Below are positions 21,382 through 31,900 of a stretch of DNA of 64,000 bases, piece after piece. Source of the DNA: Saprospiraceae bacterium (lineage in GTDB: Bacteria; Bacteroidota; Bacteroidia; Chitinophagales; Saprospiraceae); NCBI GenBank assembly GCA_020628095.1, contig JAHDFP010000022.1, forward strand, positions 1-64,000. Reading direction: 5' to 3'. Below the pieces are notes generated by a model, which worked only from the letters and a program-made list of their open reading frames with translations, made no database searches and was not told the DNA's origin. The position numbers and the translations under genes are program-made. Position 1 is the stretch's first letter, and every line of letters begins with the position of its first letter.

Positions 21382-21468
21382 TTTCTCAGAGTTATTGTTT
21401 GGTCTTGGTTCTATCTGTACAAAAACATAACCAAAGATCGTTCTTTTTCGCGAATCTTAGGTCTTGTA

Positions 21469-22155
21469 CTAAAGTAGCTGTTCTAGAAGGTATTTCATGC
21501 CTTTGGTGGCAGGTTCTTTTATTAGCTCATGAGGACGCATTTGCAGTTCCATGGAGATGTGAGGTTTGGGGTCTATATAATAGACTGTAGCATGACGGGG
21601 CGCATAAGAGATTAGTCCCGCGGCGGGGTAGACTTGTAAGGAGGTTCCGATGATAATGATAATCTCCGCCGTTTGTACTTCTTGCACAGCCAGCGTCATC
21701 ATAGGCACTTCTTCCCCAAACCATACAATATGAGGCCTCAGCTGATGACCGTTTTCGCAGTGATCTCCTATGTTTAGTGCTTTGGTCCATTCGTATATGA
21801 GATGTTCGTCCACGGTGGAGCGTACCTTGAGTAATTCTCCGTGTAGATGGAGCACGTTATTAGTTCCTGCCCGTTCGTGGAGGTCATCTACATTCTGCGT
21901 AATGACTTGGACATTGTACTTTTCTTGTAACGTTGTAATGGCCCTATGCGCATCATTGGGTTTGACAGTGAGTAGCTGTGATCTACGCTGGTTATAAAAA
22001 TCCAGGACTAGTTCTATATTGGCGTTCCAGCCTTGTGGCGAGGCCACCTCCATGACGTCATGCCCTTCCCATAGTCCATCTGCATCACGGAAGGTCTTGA
22101 TGCCGCTTTCTGCACTGATTCCAGCACCTGAGAGGACGATTAGTTTTTTTAACAT
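21469..22155 (-). CDS. cobB: NAD-dependent protein deacylase (class III sirtuin, CobB-like)
   Basis: Removes acyl groups from lysines using NAD+. The 228 residues include the NAD-binding GAGISAESGIKTFRDADGLWE (10-30), TQNVDDLHERAG (86-97), the catalytic HGEL with H105, and VWFGEEVP. Y54 and R57 form the YxxR pair that marks desuccinylase/deacylase-type class III sirtuins. The zinc module normally held by four cysteines shows only one Cys (C133), so the structural zinc is probably missing. It is separated by 87 bases from the DUF2304 gene and begins the minus-strand cluster, divergent from the T9SS cassette. Confidence 0.9.
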   Translation of the reverse strand: MLKKLIVLSGAGISAESGIKTFRDADGLWEGHDVMEVASPQGWNANIELVLDFYNQRRSQLLTVKPNDAHRAITTLQEKYNVQVITQNVDDLHERAGTNNVLHLHGELLKVRSTVDEHLIYEWTKALNIGDHCENGHQLRPHIVWFGEEVPMMTLAVQEVQTAEIIIIIGTSLQVYPAAGLISYAPRHATVYYIDPKPHISMELQMRPHELIKEPATKGMKYLLEQLL

Positions 22156-22427
22156 AACCTATTAATGTTAACATCTCCTAATTTAATGTAAATCAGCATT
22201 ATATACATTATATTTAATTCATATTAGTAATTTACCCATTAAGAATTAGATATTCCGACGTTATAAAGATGAAATTTATAGAGCAGTACTGTTCGATCCT
22301 CGTTGAGTCTTTTTGTATCTTATTTAGTACGATTTTTGTTGTATTCATTTATGTAAATAGTTGTTAATCAATGACTTATTGATAACGAGCATGTTACATA
22401 TAAGGAAAATATTTAATATTTTGAAAA
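22156..22427. other. Divergent AT-rich intergenic region, sirtuin / T9SS cassette
   Basis: 272 bases between divergent genes, the longest gap in the window. It is strongly AT-rich. I found no tRNA, no open frame of note and no exact TAnnTTTG box. A promoter for the 10-kb T9SS operon must lie here but could not be placed. Confidence 0.5.
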
Positions 22428-23474
22428 ATGAGATTGCTTGAGAAAACTAAATATATAATTTTCTGCTTCTTTTGCATGCTATTTTTCTCTAATGAGGAAT
22501 TGAAGGGGCAGGACTTGCATTATTCTCAGTTTTACAATGCACCACTGACGATCAGTCCTGGATTGACAGGAATCTTCAATGGAGATGAGCGTTTTATGGT
22601 CTCTTTCAGAGATCAGGGTCGGTCTATCCCCGTGCCATATCTGACATTTAGCCTTAGCTATGATCGCAAAATATACCCTAAGCGCAGCCGCAAGGGCTTT
22701 TTTGGTATCGGAGGGTTCTTTAATTATGACAAACAAGGAGACTCTAAGCTAAGACTACTCAATCTCAATCTAGCAGGATCATACACCAGACTTATTAATA
22801 CTAAGAACCTTATCACGATAGGAGGATTAATCGGTTATGCTAATCGCGGATTTGACCCTATTAATCTTACTTGGGATAGTCAGTGGGATCAGACTACTAA
22901 TCGTTTTATAGAAAATGCACCTTCTGGAGAATCATTTAACTTCGAATCATTCAACTTTATAGAGTCTGCCTTAGGACTTAACTACAGATGGCAGAAGTCA
23001 GAGAGAACCAAGCTTGATCTGGGAGTAGGTGCCTTTCACCTCATTACACCTAAGGCCAAGTTCTATAATGATGTAGATCAGGACCTGCCGATAAGAATAG
23101 CACTATACGGTATCCACTCTCGTGAGTTATCTGAGAAATTGGACCTACAAGTGGATCTCTTATACCAGATGCAGAATAGTTACAGAGAAATTATACTTGG
23201 CGGTTATCTTAATTTTTATCTCAATCAGCAAAGAGGCAAGAATAGACAAGTGAGAGCAGGGCTAGGGTATCGATTCAGAGGTAAAGTGCCTTTCTTTAAG
23301 CTAGGACTTAGATGGAATGACTTCTTTATATCTGCGAGTTATGATTTGTTTGATTTTTCTCGTTTTGGTGCGGATCACCCAGGGGGATCTGGCATAGGAC
23401 CAGAAGTCCATCTTAACTATATAATAAAGCATGTGAAGCCTCCTCGTAATTTTAAAGTTTGTCCAATATTTTAA
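22428..23474 (+). CDS. PorP/SprF family type IX secretion outer-membrane protein
   Basis: 348 residues. A signal sequence (about 1-26) is followed by the family hallmark DLHYSQFYNAPLTISPGLTG and repeated amphipathic strands expected for an outer-membrane barrel, ending with HVKPPRNFKVCPIF. PorP/SprF proteins act in T9SS secretion or surface retention, and SprF of Flavobacterium is needed for the SprB adhesin. Here the gene heads an apparent three-gene operon (11-base gap, then 24-base gap) with a PorE-like protein and a giant type B cargo, so a dedicated partner role is likely. Confidence 0.88.
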   Translation: MRLLEKTKYIIFCFFCMLFFSNEELKGQDLHYSQFYNAPLTISPGLTGIFNGDERFMVSFRDQGRSIPVPYLTFSLSYDRKIYPKRSRKGFFGIGGFFNYDKQGDSKLRLLNLNLAGSYTRLINTKNLITIGGLIGYANRGFDPINLTWDSQWDQTTNRFIENAPSGESFNFESFNFIESALGLNYRWQKSERTKLDLGVGAFHLITPKAKFYNDVDQDLPIRIALYGIHSRELSEKLDLQVDLLYQMQNSYREIILGGYLNFYLNQQRGKNRQVRAGLGYRFRGKVPFFKLGLRWNDFFISASYDLFDFSRFGADHPGGSGIGPEVHLNYIIKHVKPPRNFKVCPIF

Positions 23475-23485
23475 TCTGAATCCCA

Positions 23486-25933
23486 ATGACAAATTTCATG
23501 AAAATATTGAATGTAGTCCTCATAATAATGGTTGCGCAATCTGTGCAAGGGCAATCATTAAAGGCTTTTATGAAAGCGGCAGAGGAAGCATTGGAAGATA
23601 AAAATTACTACGTCGCCATGTATCATTATGCTTCGGCGGTGGAGTTTGATAGCTCCGCCCTGGAGGTCAGATATAAATATGGTGATGCCTCGCTCATGTT
23701 CGATGCTTACTCTATAGCAGAGTCTGAGTTCCAATACATTGTCGATAATGATACAGAAAAAGAACAGCCACTGGCTGTATACAAATTAGCCGAAGCCCAA
23801 CAAAATCTCGGCAAATACGAAGAAGCCAAAAGAAATTACGAATTATTCATATCAGAAAATAACGGAGAATTACCATACTATATAACTAAAGCAGAAAAAG
23901 AAATAGAAGCGATCAACTGGGCTTCTGAAGTAACAGCCTCGCCGACACCAGGTGTGACTATTAACCGCTTAGAGTCAGTTAATACGCCACATTCCGAGTT
24001 TGGTGCCTATAAGAAAGATGGTAAGCTGTATTATTCTTCTATGCAATACGCCTTTGAGGAAAGTGACTTCTATCCGAGTCGAACATTCAGCCGAATACTG
24101 AGCTCAGATGATGAGGAGAGAAGTGGAGAAGTCGTATTCGATAATTTCGAAATAAAAAAGAAAAAAGAAGTCCCCAAAGCACAACATATAGCACATACGG
24201 CATTCAGTCTGGATGGGAATAAGGTATACTACACCTTATGTGATTATGTCAATTCTTATGATATCAGATGTGATCTGTATGTCACCGATGTAGATGATAA
24301 TGGTTCTTTTCAGAATGGTGTCAAATTGCCAGGATATATTAACTCGGATTCTACTACGACAACGCAGCCAGCCATAGGCTATGACATAAGTAGTGACCAG
24401 GAGGTACTATATTTTGTCTCAGATCGCTCAGGAGGATCGGGTAAGTTAGATATATGGTACTCGATGATGGACGGAGATAGTTATGGAGACCCAGTCAATA
24501 TGTCCTCTGTCAATACTAACGGTGATGAGATGGCACCATTTTTCCATCAAGGATCGGGCATGTTATACTTTAGCTCAGATGGTTATATGGGCTTAGGTGG
24601 ACTGGACGTCTATAGGACTTATAAGTCTGGTGACTATTATGTGACTCCGGAAAATCTTCTCTCTCCGACTAACAGTAGTTATGATGATGTCTACTATACG
24701 CTCAACGAAGAAGGAACAGAAGCCCATCTATCATCTAACAGAAAAGGCTCGCTATATAGAGATGATTCCTATGAGGCTTGCTGTTATGATATCTACAAAG
24801 CAGACATAGAGGAGATAGAAATAGATCTTAATACGCTGACATTTAATGAGCTGACTAAGGAGCCAGTTCTTGGTACTCGAGTGCGTATTATAGACGCTAT
24901 TACAGGAGAGATATTATATGAAAACCTAGACGAGCTGGAGCATTCCTATAATTTCAAACTTAAATGTGGCAAGGAATACTTCATTGTCACAGAGAAAGAT
25001 GGTTATGATTCTGATACCACTAATCTTAGTCTCAAAGACTGTCGTGATATAGAAGAAGTTACCAAAAAGATATATCTCAAACCTCAGCAGGTCAGATTGG
25101 ATGTTTTCACCTTTGATGCTGATACGAGAAAGGAACTGGAAGGTGTAACTGTAACCTTAGAAGAAGAAGGTCAGGCCCCTATAACAGTTACTAATAGAGA
25201 TGGAAACGATTTTACGTTTGATATCATCGCTGGAAAAAAATATTACCTGGTTGTCAAGAAAAACGGTTATGTCATATATAATGGACCTGTCAACAGTAAT
25301 AATATCCAAGATGGCGTCGTCATAGAAAGAATATATCTGAAACGCGAAGAAATCAGACTGGATGAGTATTTACCAGTAATGGTTTATTTTGATAATGACA
25401 GACCAGACCTCAGATCACGAAGGCTGACGACAACACAATCGTACTCCGATACGTATTACCCTTATATAGCAAAGCAAGAAGAGTTCAAGACAGAATACTC
25501 CAAATCTTTGGGTGCAGATCAGAAGTCTATTGCGATGAGTGATGTAGATAATTTCTTTAATGGAGATGTGAAAGGAGGCTATGCGAAATTGCAATTATTC
25601 ATAGATAAGCTGAGACTGAGACTAGAACAGGGAGATCGTATAGAGTTATCTCTCAAAGGATATGCCAGTCCGAGAGCAGCTAACAGGTACAACTTAGCTA
25701 TAGGTCAAAGACGTATCTGGACGATCAAAAATGAGATCAAGACATACAAAGGAGGCATACTAAAACCTTATATAGAATCAGGTAGATTGGTTGTATCAGA
25801 AATATCATTCGGTGAAGAAATCGCTCCAGAAGGTATTTCTGACTCTTATAGCAATAGAAGACTTTCTGTATACAGTCCAGAAGCATCTCGCGAAAGAAAA
25901 GCGGAGATAGTGAGAGTTAGAGTTATCAATTAA
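23486..25933 (+). CDS. PorE-like protein: TPR, beta-propeller, CarboxypepD_reg and OmpA-like domains
   Basis: Predicted periplasmic protein of 815 residues (ATG at 23486; a second ATG at 23498 is possible). Order of parts: signal peptide (to about 23), TPR-like helices (about 25-145), PD40/WD40-like propeller repeats (about 160-450) with LYYSS and FVSDRSGGSGKLDIW type blades, two carboxypeptidase-regulatory-like folds (about 455-640), and a C-terminal OmpA-like domain (about 640-800) with LKGYASPRAANRYNLAIGQ. This order is that of PorE, a T9SS component binding peptidoglycan. Coupling with PorP/SprF upstream supports a T9SS role. The cysteine pair in the propeller (EACCYD) is unusual. Confidence 0.82.
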   Translation: MTNFMKILNVVLIIMVAQSVQGQSLKAFMKAAEEALEDKNYYVAMYHYASAVEFDSSALEVRYKYGDASLMFDAYSIAESEFQYIVDNDTEKEQPLAVYKLAEAQQNLGKYEEAKRNYELFISENNGELPYYITKAEKEIEAINWASEVTASPTPGVTINRLESVNTPHSEFGAYKKDGKLYYSSMQYAFEESDFYPSRTFSRILSSDDEERSGEVVFDNFEIKKKKEVPKAQHIAHTAFSLDGNKVYYTLCDYVNSYDIRCDLYVTDVDDNGSFQNGVKLPGYINSDSTTTTQPAIGYDISSDQEVLYFVSDRSGGSGKLDIWYSMMDGDSYGDPVNMSSVNTNGDEMAPFFHQGSGMLYFSSDGYMGLGGLDVYRTYKSGDYYVTPENLLSPTNSSYDDVYYTLNEEGTEAHLSSNRKGSLYRDDSYEACCYDIYKADIEEIEIDLNTLTFNELTKEPVLGTRVRIIDAITGEILYENLDELEHSYNFKLKCGKEYFIVTEKDGYDSDTTNLSLKDCRDIEEVTKKIYLKPQQVRLDVFTFDADTRKELEGVTVTLEEEGQAPITVTNRDGNDFTFDIIAGKKYYLVVKKNGYVIYNGPVNSNNIQDGVVIERIYLKREEIRLDEYLPVMVYFDNDRPDLRSRRLTTTQSYSDTYYPYIAKQEEFKTEYSKSLGADQKSIAMSDVDNFFNGDVKGGYAKLQLFIDKLRLRLEQGDRIELSLKGYASPRAANRYNLAIGQRRIWTIKNEIKTYKGGILKPYIESGRLVVSEISFGEEIAPEGISDSYSNRRLSVYSPEASRERKAEIVRVRVIN

Positions 25934-25957
25934 TTGGTTATTACAGAACAAAAAGAC

Positions 25958-28900
25958 ATGTTTCTAAATTCACAAAAGCTTTGTTCATTTTTCCTGTTTG
26001 CATTTCTTTTGATGTATGTGCCGACGACGATGCAAGCATCTCACATAGTGGGTGGAGATATCAGCTATAGATGTCTCGGCGATAACGAATACGAGATTAC
26101 CCTTACCGTCAGAAGAGACTGCGAAAATGGTGCAGATGATGCCCCATTTGATGATCCTGCGATTATCGGCATCTTTGATATATTCGGTTCTTTGCAGACC
26201 TCGCTAGGTAATCTGGGTAGGATAGAAGTACCCTTTACAGGAGAAGATACGATTACTAATGCTCTGATATTTGATTGTGGTGCAGTCGGTGATCCTGTGT
26301 GCGTACATGAGTCCGTGTATAAGACCGTAGTCACCTTACCTTTTAATAAAATAGGGTATTGCATCGCGTATCAGAGATGTTGCCGTAATTCTTTACTTAA
26401 TAACATACAGAATCCTCTGGAGACAGGTGCGACTTATTGGACTTGTATCACCACAGAGGCTATGAATACTTGCAATAATCAGCCAACTTTCAATTCTTGG
26501 CCTGATGTATATATATGTGCTGGAGAGGGATTTACCTTTGATCATTCGGCGACGGATGTGGATGGAGATGAGTTAGTATATCGTCTTTGTACACCGAGTC
26601 TTGGTGGTACAATAGATAACCCACAGCCGAGCGTACCGTCTAATCCCCCTTATACTGATGTCGTCTGGCAAGCGCCATATAGCCTCAACAATGTATTAGG
26701 CGGAACACCACTGAGAATAGATGCGCAGACAGGAGTCATTACGGCAGAACCAGGTACTGTCGGTACTTTCTTAGTCGGTATATGTGTAGACGAATACAGA
26801 AACGGTGAGTTAATATCGACGGTAAGAAGAGATTTTGAGTATAATGTACGTATATGTACTAACCCTATTATTGCTGATTTTGAGGTAGAAGATAATGACT
26901 GTGACGGAGATCTGTCTATGTCATTTAATAATACGACAGAAGGTGCCGATTCTTACCAGTGGTACTTTGATTATCCTGATAACACACTCACCTCTACTGA
27001 GGAGAATCCGTCTATCACATATCCAGAATCTGGTAAGTACACCGTGAGAATGGAGGCTACGCGTGATGCAGATGGCTGTACGACTTCGGTGGAGAAAGTA
27101 GTGAGTACTTCGACGACTTTATTAGATGCAGATTTTACAGTGGGCTTTGAGTCTTGTGATGATGGTAATCTCATAAGGCTAACAGACCAATCTGTAGACC
27201 CTACAGGCCAGTCTTGCGCCGTAGAGTGGAATTGGACTATAAGAACTGATAATGGCGTCATAAGTGCAGAAGGCAACCCTGCCGTTATAGATATAGGATC
27301 GGCTGGTAATGTAGAGATAGAGCTAGAGGTTGTTTCCAGTTCTGGTTGCGTAAGCAATATATCTAAGACAATAGATACATCTGACTTGTTTTCTTTAGGA
27401 GATTTCGAGTCTAAGTTACTAAGCTGTACGGTTGATGGTTTTTTGATAGAGCTCATTAATACTTCTTCTAGTACCAGCACCATCTCAGAACCTAGGTGGG
27501 TAATAGAACAAGGTGGTAATACGACTAATCTATCAGGTGAGTCAGTACAGATAGATGTTTCGGGTGGAGACCTTAGAGTGGAGATGACCATAGAGACAGA
27601 TGGAGACTGTGATATACAGGTGGATCGTATTGTCGAGTTATCGGACTTTCTTCCAGAATTAGTTATAGTCAATGACCTAGGGGGTGATTGCCCAGAGGTT
27701 TCTAGTGCTACGATCACATTTTCCGGAGAGCTACAAGGCGGTAATATGATGGCTAATCCAACTTCCTACGTTTGGACAGTAGATGGGGTATCATCTAGTG
27801 GACCAGAGGTTATGGTCGATATGGAAGATGGAGATTCTGTAGACCTAACCCTGACGGTTACTTATGATAATGGATGTACCTTGGTTGCAATGGACCAAAG
27901 ATATACGGCTGATTATACGCCAGATGTTACGGTGCAAGAAGATTTGGATTGTGATGGAGATAGAGTCAGGCTAATACTTAGTAACCCATCTATCAGCAGT
28001 AATAGCAATGCGACGGCGGTGACCTATAATTGGACAGTAGATGGACAATCTTCTAATAATAATAGTGTCACGATAGACCTTAGTGATGAGCGAGATGTTG
28101 AGGTGAGATTAGAGGTAGAGTTTGATAATGGATGTGTTGGTGTATTAGATAAGATTTATAATATCAATGATGACGACCTGCTACCTATCAATATAGTGGA
28201 AGATACAAGCTGCGAAGGAGATCGGATAGATGTCACTCTTACTAATGAAGCTAATAGCAGTGTCAGCATTGTATCCCAGACATGGACTGTGGATGGTCAA
28301 AGTTCTACTGACGCGAGCGTCATGTTTTCTGTAACAGGAGACGAAAGCGTAACGGTTACATTGAGTGTAGAATATAGCAATGGTTGTAGCAGAACGGTAA
28401 CAAGAATATACAATAGGAATAATCTCATACCAAAGCCTCAAATAGATGTAGATGCGCTTTGTAATGGCGATAGAATCAGTGTGACCTTATCTGGGTCCAG
28501 TCCGAGCAATGCTATAGATATTGTCTCTCAGGTCTGGACTGTGGATGGTGTGACGTCGACAGACAGCAGTGTGTCATTTACTGTAGATGGTGACGAGAGA
28601 GTCAATGTAACCCTCAGTGTAGTATACGATAATGGTTGTGAAAGCAGTACCTCTGAGACCTACAGTAGAGATAACTTAATACCTAAGCCTATTATAGATG
28701 TCGATGTGATATGTGATGGGGATGATCGTGATGTAACATTGACAGCAACGACAGATGGTACTGTGAACATTGTATCACAAGAGTGGACAGTAGATGGCGT
28801 TACATCTACAGACCCTAGTGTCATGATATCCATAGCAGGTAGCCAAACAGTAGATGTCGAGCTTAATGTAGAATATGACAATGGATGTATGAGCAGTACA

Positions 28901-31900
28901 TCTATGACCTATGATGCAGATAATGTAATACCTGATCCTGTCATAGTGGCTGACACGGAATGTAACGGGGATAGGGTAGACGTGACCCTGACTAATGAAG
29001 AGGATGGTGTAGATATCATCTCTCGCATGTGGACTGTTAATGGTAGAACATCTACTGGACGTCGTGTTTCTTTTTCTATAAATGGAGATGAAACAGCGGT
29101 GGTAACCCTGACTGTAGAATACGCTAACGGCTGTTCTAAGACCGTAACGAGAACTTATAATATCAATGACGATAGCCTCTTACCTATTAATATAACAGAG
29201 GATACAAGTTGTGAAGGCGATAGAATAGATGTCACACTGACTAATGAGCCTACGGGCAATGTCGATATCGTATCACAGGTTTGGACGATCAATGGCCAAA
29301 CTTCTACAGCTTCCAGTGTTATGTTTAGCTTGGAAGGAGACGAAAGTGTGGAGGTGAGTCTGACAGTTGATTTTAGTAATGGATGTAGCAGAACTATAAC
29401 AAGATTATACAATAGAGATAATCTCATACCAAGACCAGAAATAGAAGCCAGCTCTATCTGTCGAGGAGATAGAATAGATGTGACGCTCTCAGGGTCTAGC
29501 ACTAATAGCAATCTAGGTATCGTGTCACAGGTATGGACTGTAGATGGTGTTACTTCTACAGATCGCAATGCAACTTTTAGTATTACTGGTGATGAGAGTG
29601 TAGATGTTACCCTGAGTGTTGTCTATAGTAATGGCTGCGAAAGCAGTAACTCAGAAACTTATAATAGAGATAACCTTATCCCAGAGCCTATTATAGAAGT
29701 CGACGTATTATGTGATGGAGATGACCGCGATGTGACTCTCACAGCCAGCACGGATGGTACAGTCAGTATTGTATCACAGGTATGGAGTGTATATGGTGTT
29801 ACTTCGACAGATCCGAGTGTTATGTTTTCGATATCAGGAAACGAAACGGTGGATGTCGAGCTAAGTGTGGAGTATGATAATGGTTGCTCTAGTAGCACAT
29901 CGATGACCTATGATGCGGACAATGTGATACCTGATCCTATCATTACTGCGGATACAAGATGTAGTGGAGATAGAATAGATGTCGTATTGACTAATGAGGA
30001 AGCTGGTGTTGGAATAATTTCTCGCACCTGGACAGTAGATGGCAGGTCTTCTAATGGCAGAAGCGTTTCTTTCTCTATAGATGGAGACGAAAGTGTAGAA
30101 GTCACTCTCAGTGTGGAATATGCCAACGGCTGCTCTAAAACAATTACACGTACCTATGATAGAGATGAATTGATCCCAGTGCCTGAGGTAGAAGAAGAAT
30201 CTCAGTGTAATGGAGATATGATAGCGGTACAACTGACACACATAGATGATGGCCTGGATGTCGATAGAAGATTATGGACCATAGATGGTCAGACATTCAC
30301 TAGCCGAGATGTGGAATTTAATATAGATGGAGACCAACGTGTCGATGTGACCCTAGAGGTGCAATATAGCAATGGTTGTTCTAACACATTTTCGCGTACC
30401 TATGATAAGGATTACTTTACACCGAGACCAGACTTTGATGTAGAGTTTGTAGAGTGTGATGACGATGGAGTGATCATTACTCTTAGTTCTCCCGGAGATC
30501 AAAGAACCTCTTCATGGACGGTTGTAGATGACAATGGATCGAGCACGTATGGCAGAAACCCTAGCACAATAGTGGTCAACGGAAGTGAGATAGAGGTCAC
30601 ATTGGATGTGGAATATGATAACGGTTGTACGGCGTCGAGCACAAGGACTATAGATATAGACGAACTATCAGGTGGCGGAAATGTCACTGGAGATCCAGAG
30701 ATAGACTATACCGTCGAACTTGTGGAATGTTATGATTCTACTGGTCTTTTTAGGTTAGAAGCAATCGTGACTAACATATCACCTTGTGTCAATTTTGACA
30801 TCAATGACGTAAGCTGGGTAATAAACGGAGAGACTTATACACGATCACCTTTGACAGTGGAGCTTCCATTAGGTGAAGAAGTGGATATTAATCTAATCAT
30901 TACACTTTCAGATGGTCGAGTTATTTCTATTGCCGATGATGGGATCAATAATGATATTATCAATACAGGAGATTACTTTACTCAAGTACCTATAGAGGTA
31001 GAGGATAAGGTCGATATAAGATGTGATGACACGCTGAACGTCTGCGTTGTCAACCCTGATCCTAACCTTATCTACGAATGGTCTTTAGACCCAGACTTTG
31101 GTAGCATATTGGGTTCAGGTGTGACACTGGAAACTAATGGCGGAGCAGATTATGATGGTCGCATTTATACCAGAGCAATAGACCCTAATGATCCTTGTGT
31201 CAAGGGATTCGTAGAGACTATTTTAGAATCTGATGCGATAGAGTTAGGATATGACAGACCTATCATTATTTGTCCTGGAGATACATCCGAGTTTGTAATA
31301 GAAAACCTTAATGCAGATCAGACCATTACCTCATGGCAGTGGAAAGATGATTCTGGTAACCTTATATCTGGTGGAGATACTAACATGCCAGTCATAGGAG
31401 TCTCAGAGGATCAGACAGATGATTTTTTCATGGTGCTCTGTACGACTAATGATAAAGGATGTACTGGTGTGGATACCATAAGATTTGGTATATCAGCACC
31501 GACGCCATTGCAGCAGTTCCAGTCCACGGTAGATTCTTGTGGTTCTCTGACGGTCAACTTTGATATATCACCTAACCTATTAGAAGGACCTTATATCTGG
31601 GATTTTGGTGATGGTACAGAGGTGTCTAATAGTGCCATGCCAGTCCATACTTATGATATGCCTGGGGTGTATCCTGTGACTTTGTTTGATTTTAATTCTG
31701 TATGTCCGCAAGATCCTATTACGGTCGACATATTTGTAGGTGATATGGTGGTATCGGTAGAAGCCGATACAGTACGTTACGATAATGAAGGTAGCCCTAT
31801 CGTCTCAGCCGAGACTAATTATATAGATAGTCTTATGAGATGGTGTACATTGGAGGGAGACTCTATATACACAGGGAATCCATTAGAGGGTTTTGATCCA

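Noticed and set aside
25934-25957. TTG start eight codons earlier for the giant adhesin
   Set aside because: It directly abuts the upstream stop and puts a polar MVITEQKD segment before the signal peptide. ATG 25958 gives a standard signal peptide.
26971-27717. 248-codon open frame on the minus strand inside the adhesin gene
   Set aside because: It is antisense to a well-supported gene. Its composition is Ser/Thr/Pro-rich as expected from reverse reading of Asp/Val-rich repeats. Similar antisense frames recur in other repeat units, so it is a by-product of the repeat codons.
28166-30163. Periodic repeats considered as a CRISPR array or non-coding satellite
   Set aside because: The period is a multiple of three, the frame is uninterrupted and changes are largely silent or conservative, so it is a protein repeat.
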